Origin: Candidatus Yanofskyibacteriota bacterium
Lineage (GTDB): Bacteria; Patescibacteriota; Minisyncoccia; 2-02-FULL-40-12; GWA2-44-9
Direction of reading: 5' to 3'
Length of the DNA stretch: 33,144 bases
Assembly (NCBI GenBank): GCA_016185505.1
Contig: JACPNL010000008.1
Coordinates: 1 to 33,144, forward strand
A program made the position numbers and the translations under genes. The first letter of the stretch is position 1. Each line of letters begins with the position of its first letter. The notes under the pieces were generated by a model, which was given only the letters and a program-made list of their open reading frames with translations, was not told the origin of the DNA and ran no database searches. Positions 6,956 to 14,717 of this stretch are shown here, one piece after another.

Positions 6956-8227
6956 TTATATCATACTCGCCACCACCTTGTCAAGAGGCACTAATTTGGC
7001 TACTTTTTCGTTCCTTTTTTTTATCTCAACGCTATTTTTGTCCAGTGTCTTGTTGCTAACCACGACACGCCACGGACAGCCGATGAGGTCTGCGTCAGCG
7101 AATTTCTCGCCGGCGGTCTTGTCGCTCCTATCGTCATACAAAACTTCTATACCTTGATCGGTAAGTTCATTATAGAGCTTTTCAGCTTCCTCTTTCCGGT
7201 CATCCAGAACTATCAGATGAACCTTAAATGGAGAAACACTGTCTGGCCAGATAATGCCGTTCGCGTCATTTGAAATCTCTGCGATGGCTCCTATCAAGCG
7301 GCTGATACCGATACCGTAAGAACCCATCACTACCGGTTGTTTGACGCCCAACTCATCCACATACTCAAGACCAAGCGCCGCCGAGTATTTAGTCCCGAGC
7401 GGAAATATATTGCCAACCTCTATGGAATGTTTTTCTGCCACATTTCCGCCGCACTTTGGACATTTGTCTGCATCCTTAAGTTCCGATATCTCTCTATTCT
7501 CGGCGTAATTGCACTTCAGGCACATCAATATCATATCCTCTCCGACATCAGATAACACCTGGAATTCGTGGGTATTACCTGTAGTGAACATGCCTCCGGC
7601 CGCCGTGGTATATATCGCATCAAGCCCGCATCGTTTGAAAATTCTTAAATATGCTTCTTTGACTTCCCCGTAGTATCTTTGAAGATCTCTGTTGTCGGCA
7701 TGAAAACTGTACAGATCTTTCATCATAAATTCTTTACCGCGCAAAAGACCCGATTTTGCTCTGGGTTCGTTCCTAAACTTGGTCTGAATCTGATAAGCGG
7801 CGAACGGCAGGTCTTTATATGAACTGATGTACTCGGCCGCAATGGCTGTGAGAACCTCTTCATGAGTCCAGCCAAGAACAAAATTTGCTTCCTCCGACGC
7901 TTTGGTCGGAGCCCCGACCCCTTGGCGTCGGGGTTTGTCATCCAGAGCGAAGAATCCCACATCTAAATCCCACCTCGCCGTCGGCTCCATATATTTTTTG
8001 TCCACCATAGCCTGCATCAATATTTTTTGCGCTCCGAGCGCGTTCAACTCTTGCACTATTATTTTCTCTATCTTTTCCAAAACTCGCAGACCTAACGGAA
8101 GAAAAGTGTAAATTCCGGCGGAATTTTTGAAAATAAAACCGCCGCGCGTCAAAAGTCGGGCATTTACCGCCACTTCATCCTTGGGCGCCTCCCGCCGCGT
8201 TTTTGTAAATAGTTGTGATTGTCTCAT
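6956..8227 (-). CDS. proS: Proline--tRNA ligase (compact form)
   Basis: ProS charges tRNA-Pro. The 423-aa protein has class II synthetase motifs: motif 2 in KFRNEPRAKSGLLRGKEFMMKDLYSF (given only as landmark; the core is FRNEPR...KDLYSF, about residues 155-180) and motif 3 in GSYGIGISRLIGA (about 305), then a C-terminal anticodon-binding domain. It lacks the roughly 180-residue editing insert of typical bacterial ProS, a compact form I expect in CPR and mitochondria. A palindrome at 7892-7933 adds about 14 residues (KPRRQGVGAPTKASEE) just before the FVLGWTHEE motif. It is the last gene of a seven-gene run and has a terminator downstream. Confidence 0.95.
   Translation of the reverse strand: MRQSQLFTKTRREAPKDEVAVNARLLTRGGFIFKNSAGIYTFLPLGLRVLEKIEKIIVQELNALGAQKILMQAMVDKKYMEPTARWDLDVGFFALDDKPRRQGVGAPTKASEEANFVLGWTHEEVLTAIAAEYISSYKDLPFAAYQIQTKFRNEPRAKSGLLRGKEFMMKDLYSFHADNRDLQRYYGEVKEAYLRIFKRCGLDAIYTTAAGGMFTTGNTHEFQVLSDVGEDMILMCLKCNYAENREISELKDADKCPKCGGNVAEKHSIEVGNIFPLGTKYSAALGLEYVDELGVKQPVVMGSYGIGISRLIGAIAEISNDANGIIWPDSVSPFKVHLIVLDDRKEEAEKLYNELTDQGIEVLYDDRSDKTAGEKFADADLIGCPWRVVVSNKTLDKNSVEIKKRNEKVAKLVPLDKVVASMI
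7892..7933. repeat. Double palindrome, CCGACG family, in frame inside proS
   Basis: CTCCGAC/GTCGGAG (7892-7898 with 7905-7911) is followed by CCCCGAC/GTCGGGG (7912-7918 with 7927-7933). An alternative long fold pairs CCGACGC (7894-7900) with GCGTCGG (7925-7931). The design matches 181-222. It encodes extra residues where ProS homologues have a short loop. Confidence 0.75.
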
Positions 8228-8258
8228 TTTATAGATTGGGGGTTAGAAATTACGATTT

Positions 8259-9440
8259 TCATTCGGAAAAATCGACCGCTGTTATATCCTCCCCTTCGCC
8301 TAACTTTCTGAACGAACCTTTGCCGAAAGTTTCATCAATAAGTCTTGCTAAAGGCAAAAGTCGGCCTTCAAACGCAGCTCGAATAAAGAGTTGCGCAATT
8401 TCTGAAGGATTATTAAATTTCTCCTTATTTTTTTCAAAAATCTTATTTATTAACCTTTCTAGCAATATTCTTTGTGAGCCATACGCAAAATGAGAGATGA
8501 AACCGCTTGCCTCTTGGTCAGAATAAAAACTAATAGCCTGTTCTAATTCGATCCGATCATGGTTTTCGTTATATTTTTCTAAAAATCCACCGGCTTCAGG
8601 CAATAAAACAGCGCCCCAATTTAATACCATATACAAGATTCCTATCTCTAATAATTCCTCTTGACTCATATTACCCCCTCTTTCTTGAAACATTTTTTGA
8701 ATGTAATCAATTAATATTTTACGCAATTTTTCTGATTTTTGAAAATCATCTTTCAAGCCAAGAGAAATCTTGAGATCAAAATTTCTAATAATATCAAGGG
8801 TTAATTTTTCAATTATAGCTTCGTCTAAATCATTAAAGAACGTCCGTCCGGCGACTTTTTTACCTTTTTTACCTTTTTTTATTTTAATTTTAGTTTCCCT
8901 AATTCGTAAACCAGTTCTCCTCTCTGTAATCCCCACTCTATCTTCCATATCTAAAGCCATATCAACGGTTTGGAAAGAAATAAAACTGTTAATATGCAAC
9001 ATCTCGTGGATAATCCTGTCTAAAAATAAAAGTTCGTTATATTCTTCTTGTTTAATAAATATGGCCTGTTCTCCAATACTAGTCCATGCAGATATCGATT
9101 CGGATTTTATACCTTTCTTTTTTCTATATTTTTCAAAAACATCCGCCTTCAAAATATGGATATTTGGATATTTTATTTCTGTTTTCATTTTAATGCCTAT
9201 GCCACCAAGAGCTTTTGAAATAAGTCTGTTCGCTTCTATGATTAGTTCCTTCTGTCTTGGAGAAAGTTCTATCTCGCCTCCCTTAATTTCTTCTATGTCT
9301 TGCCTGTCAAATTTTTCAAGAAGTTCATCGACAAGTTTGTCCTTTTCTTTGTCAGATATTCTTTCAGAAATAATTCTGTCCAAAATTGGCGGACGCTCAA
9401 CTTTTCTAACTAACGATTGTGGTTTTTCTGCTTCAATCAT
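8259..9440 (-). CDS. Unknown protein with HExxH zinc-peptidase-like motif
   Basis: I do not recognise a named family. The 393-aa protein is charged, has no signal peptide or clear membrane segment, and carries LDRIIHEMLHINSF at about residues 142-155, an HExxH motif typical of zinc metallopeptidases. A possible third ligand is a glutamate in NDLDEAIIEKLT about 60 residues later. A lysine-rich stretch (KIKIKKGKKGKKV) lies between. It starts 6 bp after the rseP stop codon and precedes proS, so it is probably co-transcribed. The motif suggests a cytoplasmic zincin, but no catalytic role can be claimed without structure or homologues. The motif could also be fortuitous. Confidence 0.6.
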   Translation of the reverse strand: MIEAEKPQSLVRKVERPPILDRIISERISDKEKDKLVDELLEKFDRQDIEEIKGGEIELSPRQKELIIEANRLISKALGGIGIKMKTEIKYPNIHILKADVFEKYRKKKGIKSESISAWTSIGEQAIFIKQEEYNELLFLDRIIHEMLHINSFISFQTVDMALDMEDRVGITERRTGLRIRETKIKIKKGKKGKKVAGRTFFNDLDEAIIEKLTLDIIRNFDLKISLGLKDDFQKSEKLRKILIDYIQKMFQERGGNMSQEELLEIGILYMVLNWGAVLLPEAGGFLEKYNENHDRIELEQAISFYSDQEASGFISHFAYGSQRILLERLINKIFEKNKEKFNNPSEIAQLFIRAAFEGRLLPLARLIDETFGKGSFRKLGEGEDITAVDFSE

Positions 9441-9445
9441 GATTA

Positions 9446-10504
9446 TTAGAAAAATTTACCTATGTCATTAACCGTCGCATAAACCATGAGCAAAATCAAT
9501 AAAGCAAAGCCGACAGAATTTATCGCCGCTTCAACTTTTTGATTAACCGGTGAACCCTTTATTTTTTCAATTATAAGCATTAACGCCCGGCCACCATCAA
9601 GTGCCGGAAACGGAATGATGTTCAATATCGCCAGGTTGACCGATATCAATGCCACGAATTGGAGCAAGAATCTGAATCCCACCGCCGCCGCCTGCCCGGT
9701 CACATTGGCTATACCGATAGGCCCCGAAACATCGGCAAGCAATTGCCCTTTTAGTAATAACGTCTTGAAAAGCTGGAAATATCCGACAGCCGTCTGGCCT
9801 GTCAGAAACACCGCGTCAGTCGTCCCCCGCCATACCGACTCATACCAAGGATAAGACAAAAGCCCAGTCGTTACCGGCACAATTCCCAACAAGCCGTCAC
9901 CCTCATCCTTTGCGGGAAGCAATATTTCTTTAATTTCTGTCTGCGAGTCGCTCCTGATGGTCAGTTTAATTTCTTTTCCGGCGTTGGCGGTAATATAATC
10001 CCTCACCTCTTGAGCCGTTGAAAAACCGACTATCTCGTCAAACATCTTCAGGCCGGCTTGATCAGCGGGGCTATTCTGAACCACGCTAACCACTTGGACC
10101 ATTTTATCTTTAGCCGCGGCGGACACTTCGTCCATCTCATCGCCTATGCCGACTCTTATTCCAATATAGTTACCAAGCATCAAAAGAAATACCGCCAGGA
10201 GAAAATTCATCGTCACGCCGGCAACAATTACTTGCAACCGCGTTCCGATCGGCTTTGATCCAAAACTCCTTGGCGCGTTACGATCTTCACCGTCTTCTCC
10301 ATATATTTTCACAAACCCGCCGAAAGGTATCCAGTTGATAGAGTATGTCGTCTCGCCTTTCTTGACCCCAAATAATCTCGGAGGAAATCCAAAACCGAAC
10401 TCTTCAACCTTCATCCCCGCTCTTTTGGCGACAATAAAATGTCCCCACTCATGGACAAGCACCAATACGCCTATAACTGCAATAAAAATTAAAGCCGTTA
10501 TCAT
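9446..10504 (-). CDS. rseP: Site-2 intramembrane zinc protease, RseP family (M50)
   Basis: RseP cleaves membrane-anchored regulators and signal-peptide remnants within the bilayer. The 352-aa protein has the HExxH motif HEWGHF in the first membrane segment (about residues 18-23), a PDZ domain (about 120-195, including QNSPADQAGLKMFDEI) and the second metal motif NIIPFPALDGGR (about 293-304), with about four membrane segments. Its ATG overlaps the pyrF stop as ATGA (10501-10504). In many bacteria rseP sits next to proS, and here only one gene separates them. No sigma or anti-sigma pair is in the window. Confidence 0.95.
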   Translation of the reverse strand: MITALIFIAVIGVLVLVHEWGHFIVAKRAGMKVEEFGFGFPPRLFGVKKGETTYSINWIPFGGFVKIYGEDGEDRNAPRSFGSKPIGTRLQVIVAGVTMNFLLAVFLLMLGNYIGIRVGIGDEMDEVSAAAKDKMVQVVSVVQNSPADQAGLKMFDEIVGFSTAQEVRDYITANAGKEIKLTIRSDSQTEIKEILLPAKDEGDGLLGIVPVTTGLLSYPWYESVWRGTTDAVFLTGQTAVGYFQLFKTLLLKGQLLADVSGPIGIANVTGQAAAVGFRFLLQFVALISVNLAILNIIPFPALDGGRALMLIIEKIKGSPVNQKVEAAINSVGFALLILLMVYATVNDIGKFF

Positions 10505-11298
10505 CTATATTTATTAATTTCGTCTCTTAATTTTTCCGCTTCTCTCGCGGGATTATCTGAAAAAATAATTCCCCGAGATGAATTTATAATCAATCCTTTC
10601 CTCTGATTATTCAAGCCGGCTTCTAAAACATCCTTAACACTGCCTCCCTGCGCGCCTATGCCGGGCACTAAAAATGTCATAGCGCCGGTTAACTTTCTTA
10701 TCGTTTTCATTTCTTGAGGATAGGTGGCGCCAACCACAAGCATACAATTATTATTCCTGTTCCAATCTTTTTTAACTTTTTGGGCAACAATTTGCCACAC
10801 GGACTTGCCGCTGCTTTTTAAATCCTGCAGTTCCCCCGCTCCAGGGTTGGAGGTCCGGCACAAAACAATACAGCCCTTATCCTTACGTTCAAGAAACGGT
10901 TTCAATGCTTCGCTCCCAAGATAAGGATGAAGCGTTATGGCATCAAACCCAAACCAATTAAAAAGCGATTCAACATAACCATTGTTGGTGTTGCCAATAT
11001 CCGCCCTTTTGCAATCGCAGATAGTGAAAATGTCAGAATATCTTTTTTGTAAATATTCCATTGTCATCTTCAACTCTCTTATCCCTTTGTCGCCACGAGC
11101 TTCGTAAAAAGCAATGTTGGGCTTATATACTGCCGCATATTTATGTGTTTGCTCAATAATCCGTTTATTGAATTCAAACTGCGGATTCTTTTTATTTTTA
11201 AACTTGACCGGGAGCTTTTCAAATTCTGAATCAAGACCGACACATAAAAGCGAATTAACCTTATCTGCCCGCTTGTTATACTTGTCAATAATCTTCAT
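10501..11298 (-). CDS. pyrF: Orotidine 5'-phosphate decarboxylase
   Basis: PyrF converts OMP to UMP, the last step of de novo pyrimidine synthesis. The 265-aa length fits the longer type-2 subfamily. The catalytic signature is CDCKRADIGNTNNGY (about residues 89-103), with the Asp-x-Lys-x-x-Asp array. The phosphate-binding end is FLVPGIGAQGGS (about 207-218). Its start overlaps the pyrE stop by ATGA (11295-11298) and its stop overlaps rseP, so translation is probably coupled. Confidence 0.95.
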   Translation of the reverse strand: MKIIDKYNKRADKVNSLLCVGLDSEFEKLPVKFKNKKNPQFEFNKRIIEQTHKYAAVYKPNIAFYEARGDKGIRELKMTMEYLQKRYSDIFTICDCKRADIGNTNNGYVESLFNWFGFDAITLHPYLGSEALKPFLERKDKGCIVLCRTSNPGAGELQDLKSSGKSVWQIVAQKVKKDWNRNNNCMLVVGATYPQEMKTIRKLTGAMTFLVPGIGAQGGSVKDVLEAGLNNQRKGLIINSSRGIIFSDNPAREAEKLRDEINKYR

Positions 11299-11918
11299 TT
11301 TTGTGATTCCAAGAATTTTTTTCCGTGTCCTAACTTAATGTTCACCGGCACTCCCGCTTTACACATTGGACAATCCTTGGGATCATACGAGGCCAAAGAT
11401 AAATTGCATAGCGAGGAGAAAGAGACACCGAGAAATTTCGAGTTAACTTGTTTCGGATCCCTGTTGGTAATAACTATAATTTTAGCAACTTTTCCTCCCG
11501 CTTGTTTTACGGCGTTTACGACTTTTATAGCAGATCCGCCGGTGGTAACCGTATCTTCAACCACAAGCAGTTTTTGGCCCTTAACCCTCTCGTCGTAACC
11601 GCGGGTGAATGCCTGGCCGGCATCGTTTGTTTTTTCAGTGTAAAAACTTAATATCTTTTTTCTTTGAATTCGGCTCAAATGATGTGCCACCCATTGCGAC
11701 AAAATAATCCCACCCAACGCCGGCCCGACAACAGCATCCACTTTCAAATTTTTGGCTTTTTCGGCAATCAGTTTAGCGATTTTAGAAACTTCAGCAGTAT
11801 GAGGCAACAACGCGTCCTTTGTTATATAAGTATCCAAATGCCGACCAGACACACCGACAAAGTGCCCATTCGGAATAAGCGCGCCGGTCTTTTTAAGAAT
11901 TTGTAAGACTTCTTTCAT
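11295..11918 (-). CDS. pyrE: Orotate phosphoribosyltransferase
   Basis: PyrE joins orotate to PRPP to give OMP, the substrate of PyrF. The PRPP-binding loop LLVVEDTVTTGGSA is clear. A C-terminal CPMCKAGVP segment, as in some archaeal-type enzymes, could hold a metal or be structural. The start chosen is ATG at 11918 (MKEVLQILKKTGAL; 207 aa), which overlaps the pyrD TGA as ATGA. An upstream in-frame start at 11963 would overlap pyrD by 49 bp and is less likely. Confidence 0.93.
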   Translation of the reverse strand: MKEVLQILKKTGALIPNGHFVGVSGRHLDTYITKDALLPHTAEVSKIAKLIAEKAKNLKVDAVVGPALGGIILSQWVAHHLSRIQRKKILSFYTEKTNDAGQAFTRGYDERVKGQKLLVVEDTVTTGGSAIKVVNAVKQAGGKVAKIIVITNRDPKQVNSKFLGVSFSSLCNLSLASYDPKDCPMCKAGVPVNIKLGHGKKFLESQK

Positions 11919-12982
11919 GGTAAAGGGTTGTTTTTGATATCTATCGCCAAAAGTGGATTCCACATCGCGCCGGTAGCCGACATAATAATGTCCGCTCCGG
12001 CATCGCGATATTCTTTATAGTCCTTTGGCGTCATTACACCGCCGACACCAATTATAACGTATTTAGCGTCCAACTCGTCCCGCAATGATTTCAAGCGGCG
12101 AGCCATATCCAGACCGGCCCATTTAATGGCCGAACCGCAAACTCCGCTCCTTAACCGGCTCGGGCCGGGCAAGGCCTGATTCCCATTCTCGTCAACCACC
12201 TCCGCGGCAATCGTATTTATGGCTGAAAAAGCATCGACAGTCCCGCTTAGTTCTTTTACAAATTGCTGAAGATAGTTCTCGGACATATACGACATTTTAA
12301 CCGCCAAAGGAATTCCCTCAGTTTCCGGCTTGACTGCTTCGGCAATTTTTCGGCTCATTTCAAGATCATGACAAAGCAAGTTTGTTGTGCCCTTATTAGG
12401 ACAACTGAAGTTCATCTCCATCATCTCCACTCCGGTTTCTCTCAATAATCTGGCACCAAGTTTCCAATCCTCTATCAACGCCTTTTCTCCGGCATTATCC
12501 CAATCGGTTCCCTCCCAACTTGCGGTTACCATTTGACCCGGCTTAGCGTAAGAAACTGCATCTTTCAGATCTGTTTGCCAAAAATCGGGACTATAAGAAG
12601 GGTTGCCAAAAGAATTAGTAATGGAAAGCGGTTCTCTGTAGTCTTTATCCGCAATCAAACGCTCCTGGGCCTTTTCTAAAGTCAATTCCCCGTCAATCCG
12701 AACAGCCAAAACATTCGGCCACGGATGGCTTTTCTTTACGCGAGTACGAAGAGTTTTTTGCATTGGCACATCAAAGCCCTTATCCAAAGCGGCTTTGATG
12801 AATTTGCCATTAAGCAAGGGGCCGGCCGGAATACCAATGGGAGAGTTTAATTTTTTTCCGAATATATTGCATTCAAGACCACATGCTCCAACAAAAACTT
12901 CTCCATCGGCAAAGGGGCCAAAAGGCCCCTTTGCCCAATTTTCTTCATATGATTTGTCCGGATTAAAAAATGGTTCTGACAT
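11915..12982 (-). CDS. pyrD: Dihydroorotate dehydrogenase family protein
   Basis: PyrD oxidises dihydroorotate to orotate with bound FMN. The TIM-barrel signatures are GIPAGPLLNGKFI (N-terminal), MEMNFSCPNKGT (the NxSxPN motif), LAVKMSY and the phosphate-binding end IIGVGGVMTPKDYKEYRDAGAD. No N-terminal membrane anchor is seen, so it is of soluble class 1 type; related dihydropyrimidine dehydrogenases are an alternative but the pyrE/pyrF neighbours argue for PyrD. The start is taken as ATG at 12982 (MSEPFFNP); a TTG at 12991 that overlaps the frr stop is also possible. The codons for KGPFGPF coincide with a 12-bp-arm palindrome at 12908-12935. Confidence 0.88.
   Translation of the reverse strand: MSEPFFNPDKSYEENWAKGPFGPFADGEVFVGACGLECNIFGKKLNSPIGIPAGPLLNGKFIKAALDKGFDVPMQKTLRTRVKKSHPWPNVLAVRIDGELTLEKAQERLIADKDYREPLSITNSFGNPSYSPDFWQTDLKDAVSYAKPGQMVTASWEGTDWDNAGEKALIEDWKLGARLLRETGVEMMEMNFSCPNKGTTNLLCHDLEMSRKIAEAVKPETEGIPLAVKMSYMSENYLQQFVKELSGTVDAFSAINTIAAEVVDENGNQALPGPSRLRSGVCGSAIKWAGLDMARRLKSLRDELDAKYVIIGVGGVMTPKDYKEYRDAGADIIMSATGAMWNPLLAIDIKNNPLP
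12908..12935. repeat. Palindrome within pyrD
   Basis: GGCAAAGGGGCC and GGCCCCTTTGCC (12 bp each) flank AAAA. It sits in codons near the PyrD N-terminus. The encoded residues may be native to the family, so it may not be an insertion. Confidence 0.6.
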
Positions 12983-12987
12983 AATCT

Positions 12988-13542
12988 TCAAAGCGAGAGT
13001 TCTTTTTCTTTATTATCAACTAATTCTTCAATCTTTTTGTTGAAATCATTTATAATTTTCTGGACTTCCTCTTTAGCATTTTTTAAGTCGTCCTCCCGGG
13101 CGGTCTTTTCCCTCACGGCATTTTGGACTTTCTTCAAAATATCTTCTCTTACCTGCCGCGCTTTTATTCTTGCTTCTTCGGCTTTTTGATGAAGAAGTTT
13201 GGTGAACTCCTTGCGTCTTTCTTCGGTCAAAGACGGTATCGTAAGACGAACACCATTAGAATCCGACGTTGGATTGAGCCCCAGTGGGCTGTCTTTGATC
13301 GCCTTTTCTATCAAAGGGATTACGCCTTTGTCCCACGGCTGGATGAAAATAACTCTCGGTTCGGGAGTATTGATGGTAGCCAATTCTTTGATACGCAACT
13401 TAGAGCCCATATAATCCACGATTAAATCTTCAACCATAGACGAGTGAGCCCTTCCGGTCCTGATGCCGGCAACTTCATTCCTTGCCCATTCCAAGACCGA
13501 ATCAAAATCTTTTTTGCGTTGGCTAATTAATTCTTTATACAT
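12988..13542 (-). CDS. frr: Ribosome recycling factor
   Basis: RRF splits post-termination ribosomes together with EF-G. The 184-aa length is standard. Recognisable blocks are GIRTGRAHSSMVEDLIVDYMGS, ATINTPEPRVIFIQPWDKG, IPSLTEERRKEFTKLL and the basic helix ARIKARQVREDILK. It is the first gene of the seven-gene run. The upstream gap shares space with the divergent 62-aa gene, and the frr promoter is only weakly visible (TTTCAA, 16 nt, TAAAAT on the minus strand). Confidence 0.97.
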   Translation of the reverse strand: MYKELISQRKKDFDSVLEWARNEVAGIRTGRAHSSMVEDLIVDYMGSKLRIKELATINTPEPRVIFIQPWDKGVIPLIEKAIKDSPLGLNPTSDSNGVRLTIPSLTEERRKEFTKLLHQKAEEARIKARQVREDILKKVQNAVREKTAREDDLKNAKEEVQKIINDFNKKIEELVDNKEKELSL

Positions 13543-13581
13543 AAGAAAAATTTTATCACAAAGTTAGTTATTTGAAAAATA

Positions 13582-13610
13582 TTGACAAATAATCAAACCA
13601 AGTTTACACT
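13582..13610 (+). promoter_or_regulatory. Promoter of the 62-aa membrane protein gene
   Basis: TTGACA (13582-13587), 17 nt, TACACT (13605-13610), placed about 30 bp before the ATG at 13642. Confidence 0.75.
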
Positions 13611-13641
13611 TGCCATAGTTCGCTGACAACGGGATGATGAA

Positions 13642-13830
13642 ATGGAAATGGGCTTTGTGGTTTTTATTATGGCTATATTTATAATAGTTTTACTCGCAGC
13701 AATGTGGGATGTTGTATCTTTCAGCGTCAAATTACAAGTTGCAAATGCTCAACTTGAAACCGAGATACGAATGTTAAAAGAACAATTGGGATTGAATAAA
13801 GCTCCGGATAACTCTCGAGTCAAACAATGA
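13642..13830 (+). CDS. Small single-pass membrane protein, unknown
   Basis: The 62-aa product has one hydrophobic helix (about residues 4-24, MGFVVFIMAIFIIVLLAAMW) followed by an amphipathic, probably coiled-coil tail (AQLETEIRMLKEQLGL). I do not recognise the family. It is supported as a gene by a consensus-like promoter, a short leader with GGGATGATG before the start, and a terminator-like hairpin after the stop. The layout resembles small membrane-tethered coiled-coil proteins such as septum or shape accessory factors, but that is a guess. Confidence 0.7.
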   Translation: MEMGFVVFIMAIFIIVLLAAMWDVVSFSVKLQVANAQLETEIRMLKEQLGLNKAPDNSRVKQ

Positions 13831-13871
13831 TAGCCAAATAGAACTAATCGTAATCCGTCCCTTCTAGCTCT

Positions 13872-13898
13872 GAAAGCCGGCGGGGACTTTCGTTTTTT
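13872..13898 (+). terminator. Probable terminator after the 62-aa gene
   Basis: GAAAG (13872-13876) pairs with CTTTC (13887-13891), with a possible inner CC/GG, followed by GTTTTTT. It reaches the stop codon of the convergent delta-prime gene. Confidence 0.55.
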
Positions 13899-14631
13899 AC
13901 AATTGAACCAAGAAGTTCTCCAGCGCGAGGCGGTGATTGTATTGCGGTTGGGAGACGATGTATGAGAGGTTCAGAAGGCGTCTCAAGATAGGCGCTGATG
14001 CGGGCTTAGCTGAAAGCTGAAACCGCAGCGAGCGGAGCCAAAGACCTACCAATTCGGCATAGTTCTCTTTCTCATGGAGTGTTTTGGCGTATTTAATTCT
14101 CTCCGCCATTCCATATCTGGCTACTTTACGAAGCTCGGCTAACGCTTTGCTCATTTCTTCGGTCTGGGTTTCCGGCGCGGGAGAAAAAACAACCGTCTCA
14201 CACCTTGAAAGTATCGTACGAGGTAACAACTTAGGTTTGGAACTTATCAGCACAAGCACTGATTTTTGGGGCGGTTCTTCCAATATTTTCAGCATCGCGT
14301 TGGCCGCCGCGATACTTATCATCTCGGCATTTTCTATAACCGCCAATTTATACTCGCTTGAATGAGGTTTAAGATACATGAACGACTTTAATTCTCTAAT
14401 ACTTCCGACATCAATGCTGTATTTTTCTTCGTTCACGCCCGGATATATAAATTTAAGGTTCGGGTTATTCTCAAACCTTTTTCCGGTCAGCAAAACACAG
14501 ACATCTTCCGCGAAGAATTTCTTCCCCGCCGCATCCTGTCCGGTAAATAAATACGCATGGCCCAAATCGTCATGCTTTAACATATTCTCGAAATATCTTC
14601 TTTGTTTATGGTATCTTTCCGCAATCTGCAT
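13897..14631 (-). CDS. holB: DNA polymerase III delta-prime-like clamp-loader subunit
   Basis: The delta-prime subunit is the rigid stator of the clamp loader. This 244-aa protein has the family start (RYFENMLKHDDLGHAYLFTGQDAAGKK), a Walker-A-like GQDAAGKKF that lacks the canonical GKT, and ENAEMISIAAANAMLKILEEPP followed by the SRC motif LPRTILSRCE (about residues 153-162). That combination is typical of HolB. It is shorter than E. coli delta-prime (about 330 aa), with a reduced C-terminal domain. It lies downstream of murG after an AT-rich spacer. Confidence 0.88.
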   Translation of the reverse strand: MQIAERYHKQRRYFENMLKHDDLGHAYLFTGQDAAGKKFFAEDVCVLLTGKRFENNPNLKFIYPGVNEEKYSIDVGSIRELKSFMYLKPHSSEYKLAVIENAEMISIAAANAMLKILEEPPQKSVLVLISSKPKLLPRTILSRCETVVFSPAPETQTEEMSKALAELRKVARYGMAERIKYAKTLHEKENYAELVGLWLRSLRFQLSAKPASAPILRRLLNLSYIVSQPQYNHRLALENFLVQL

Positions 14632-14639
14632 ATATTAAA

Positions 14640-14717
14640 TTAAACATCAAATATTAAAAATCAAAATGACAAATCAAAAGGCAAAAATTTCTAATTTTTA
14701 ATCTGTGTTTTTGATAT
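14640..14717. repeat. AT-rich imperfect inverted repeat between murG and holB
   Basis: AAACATCAAATATTAAAAATC on the left is nearly complementary to TTTTTGATATTTAATTTTTAATTT on the right. It resembles the spacers at 2949-3091 and 20165-20340. No gene was seen. Confidence 0.45.

Noticed and set aside
6778-7059. 93-aa plus-strand frame after the PLP enzyme
   Set aside because: It spans two terminators and runs antisense into the proS 3' end. No ribosome binding site or family was seen.
13543-13581. Strong frr promoter
   Set aside because: Only a weak TTTCAA/TAAAAT pair was found, so it is mentioned under frr but not listed.
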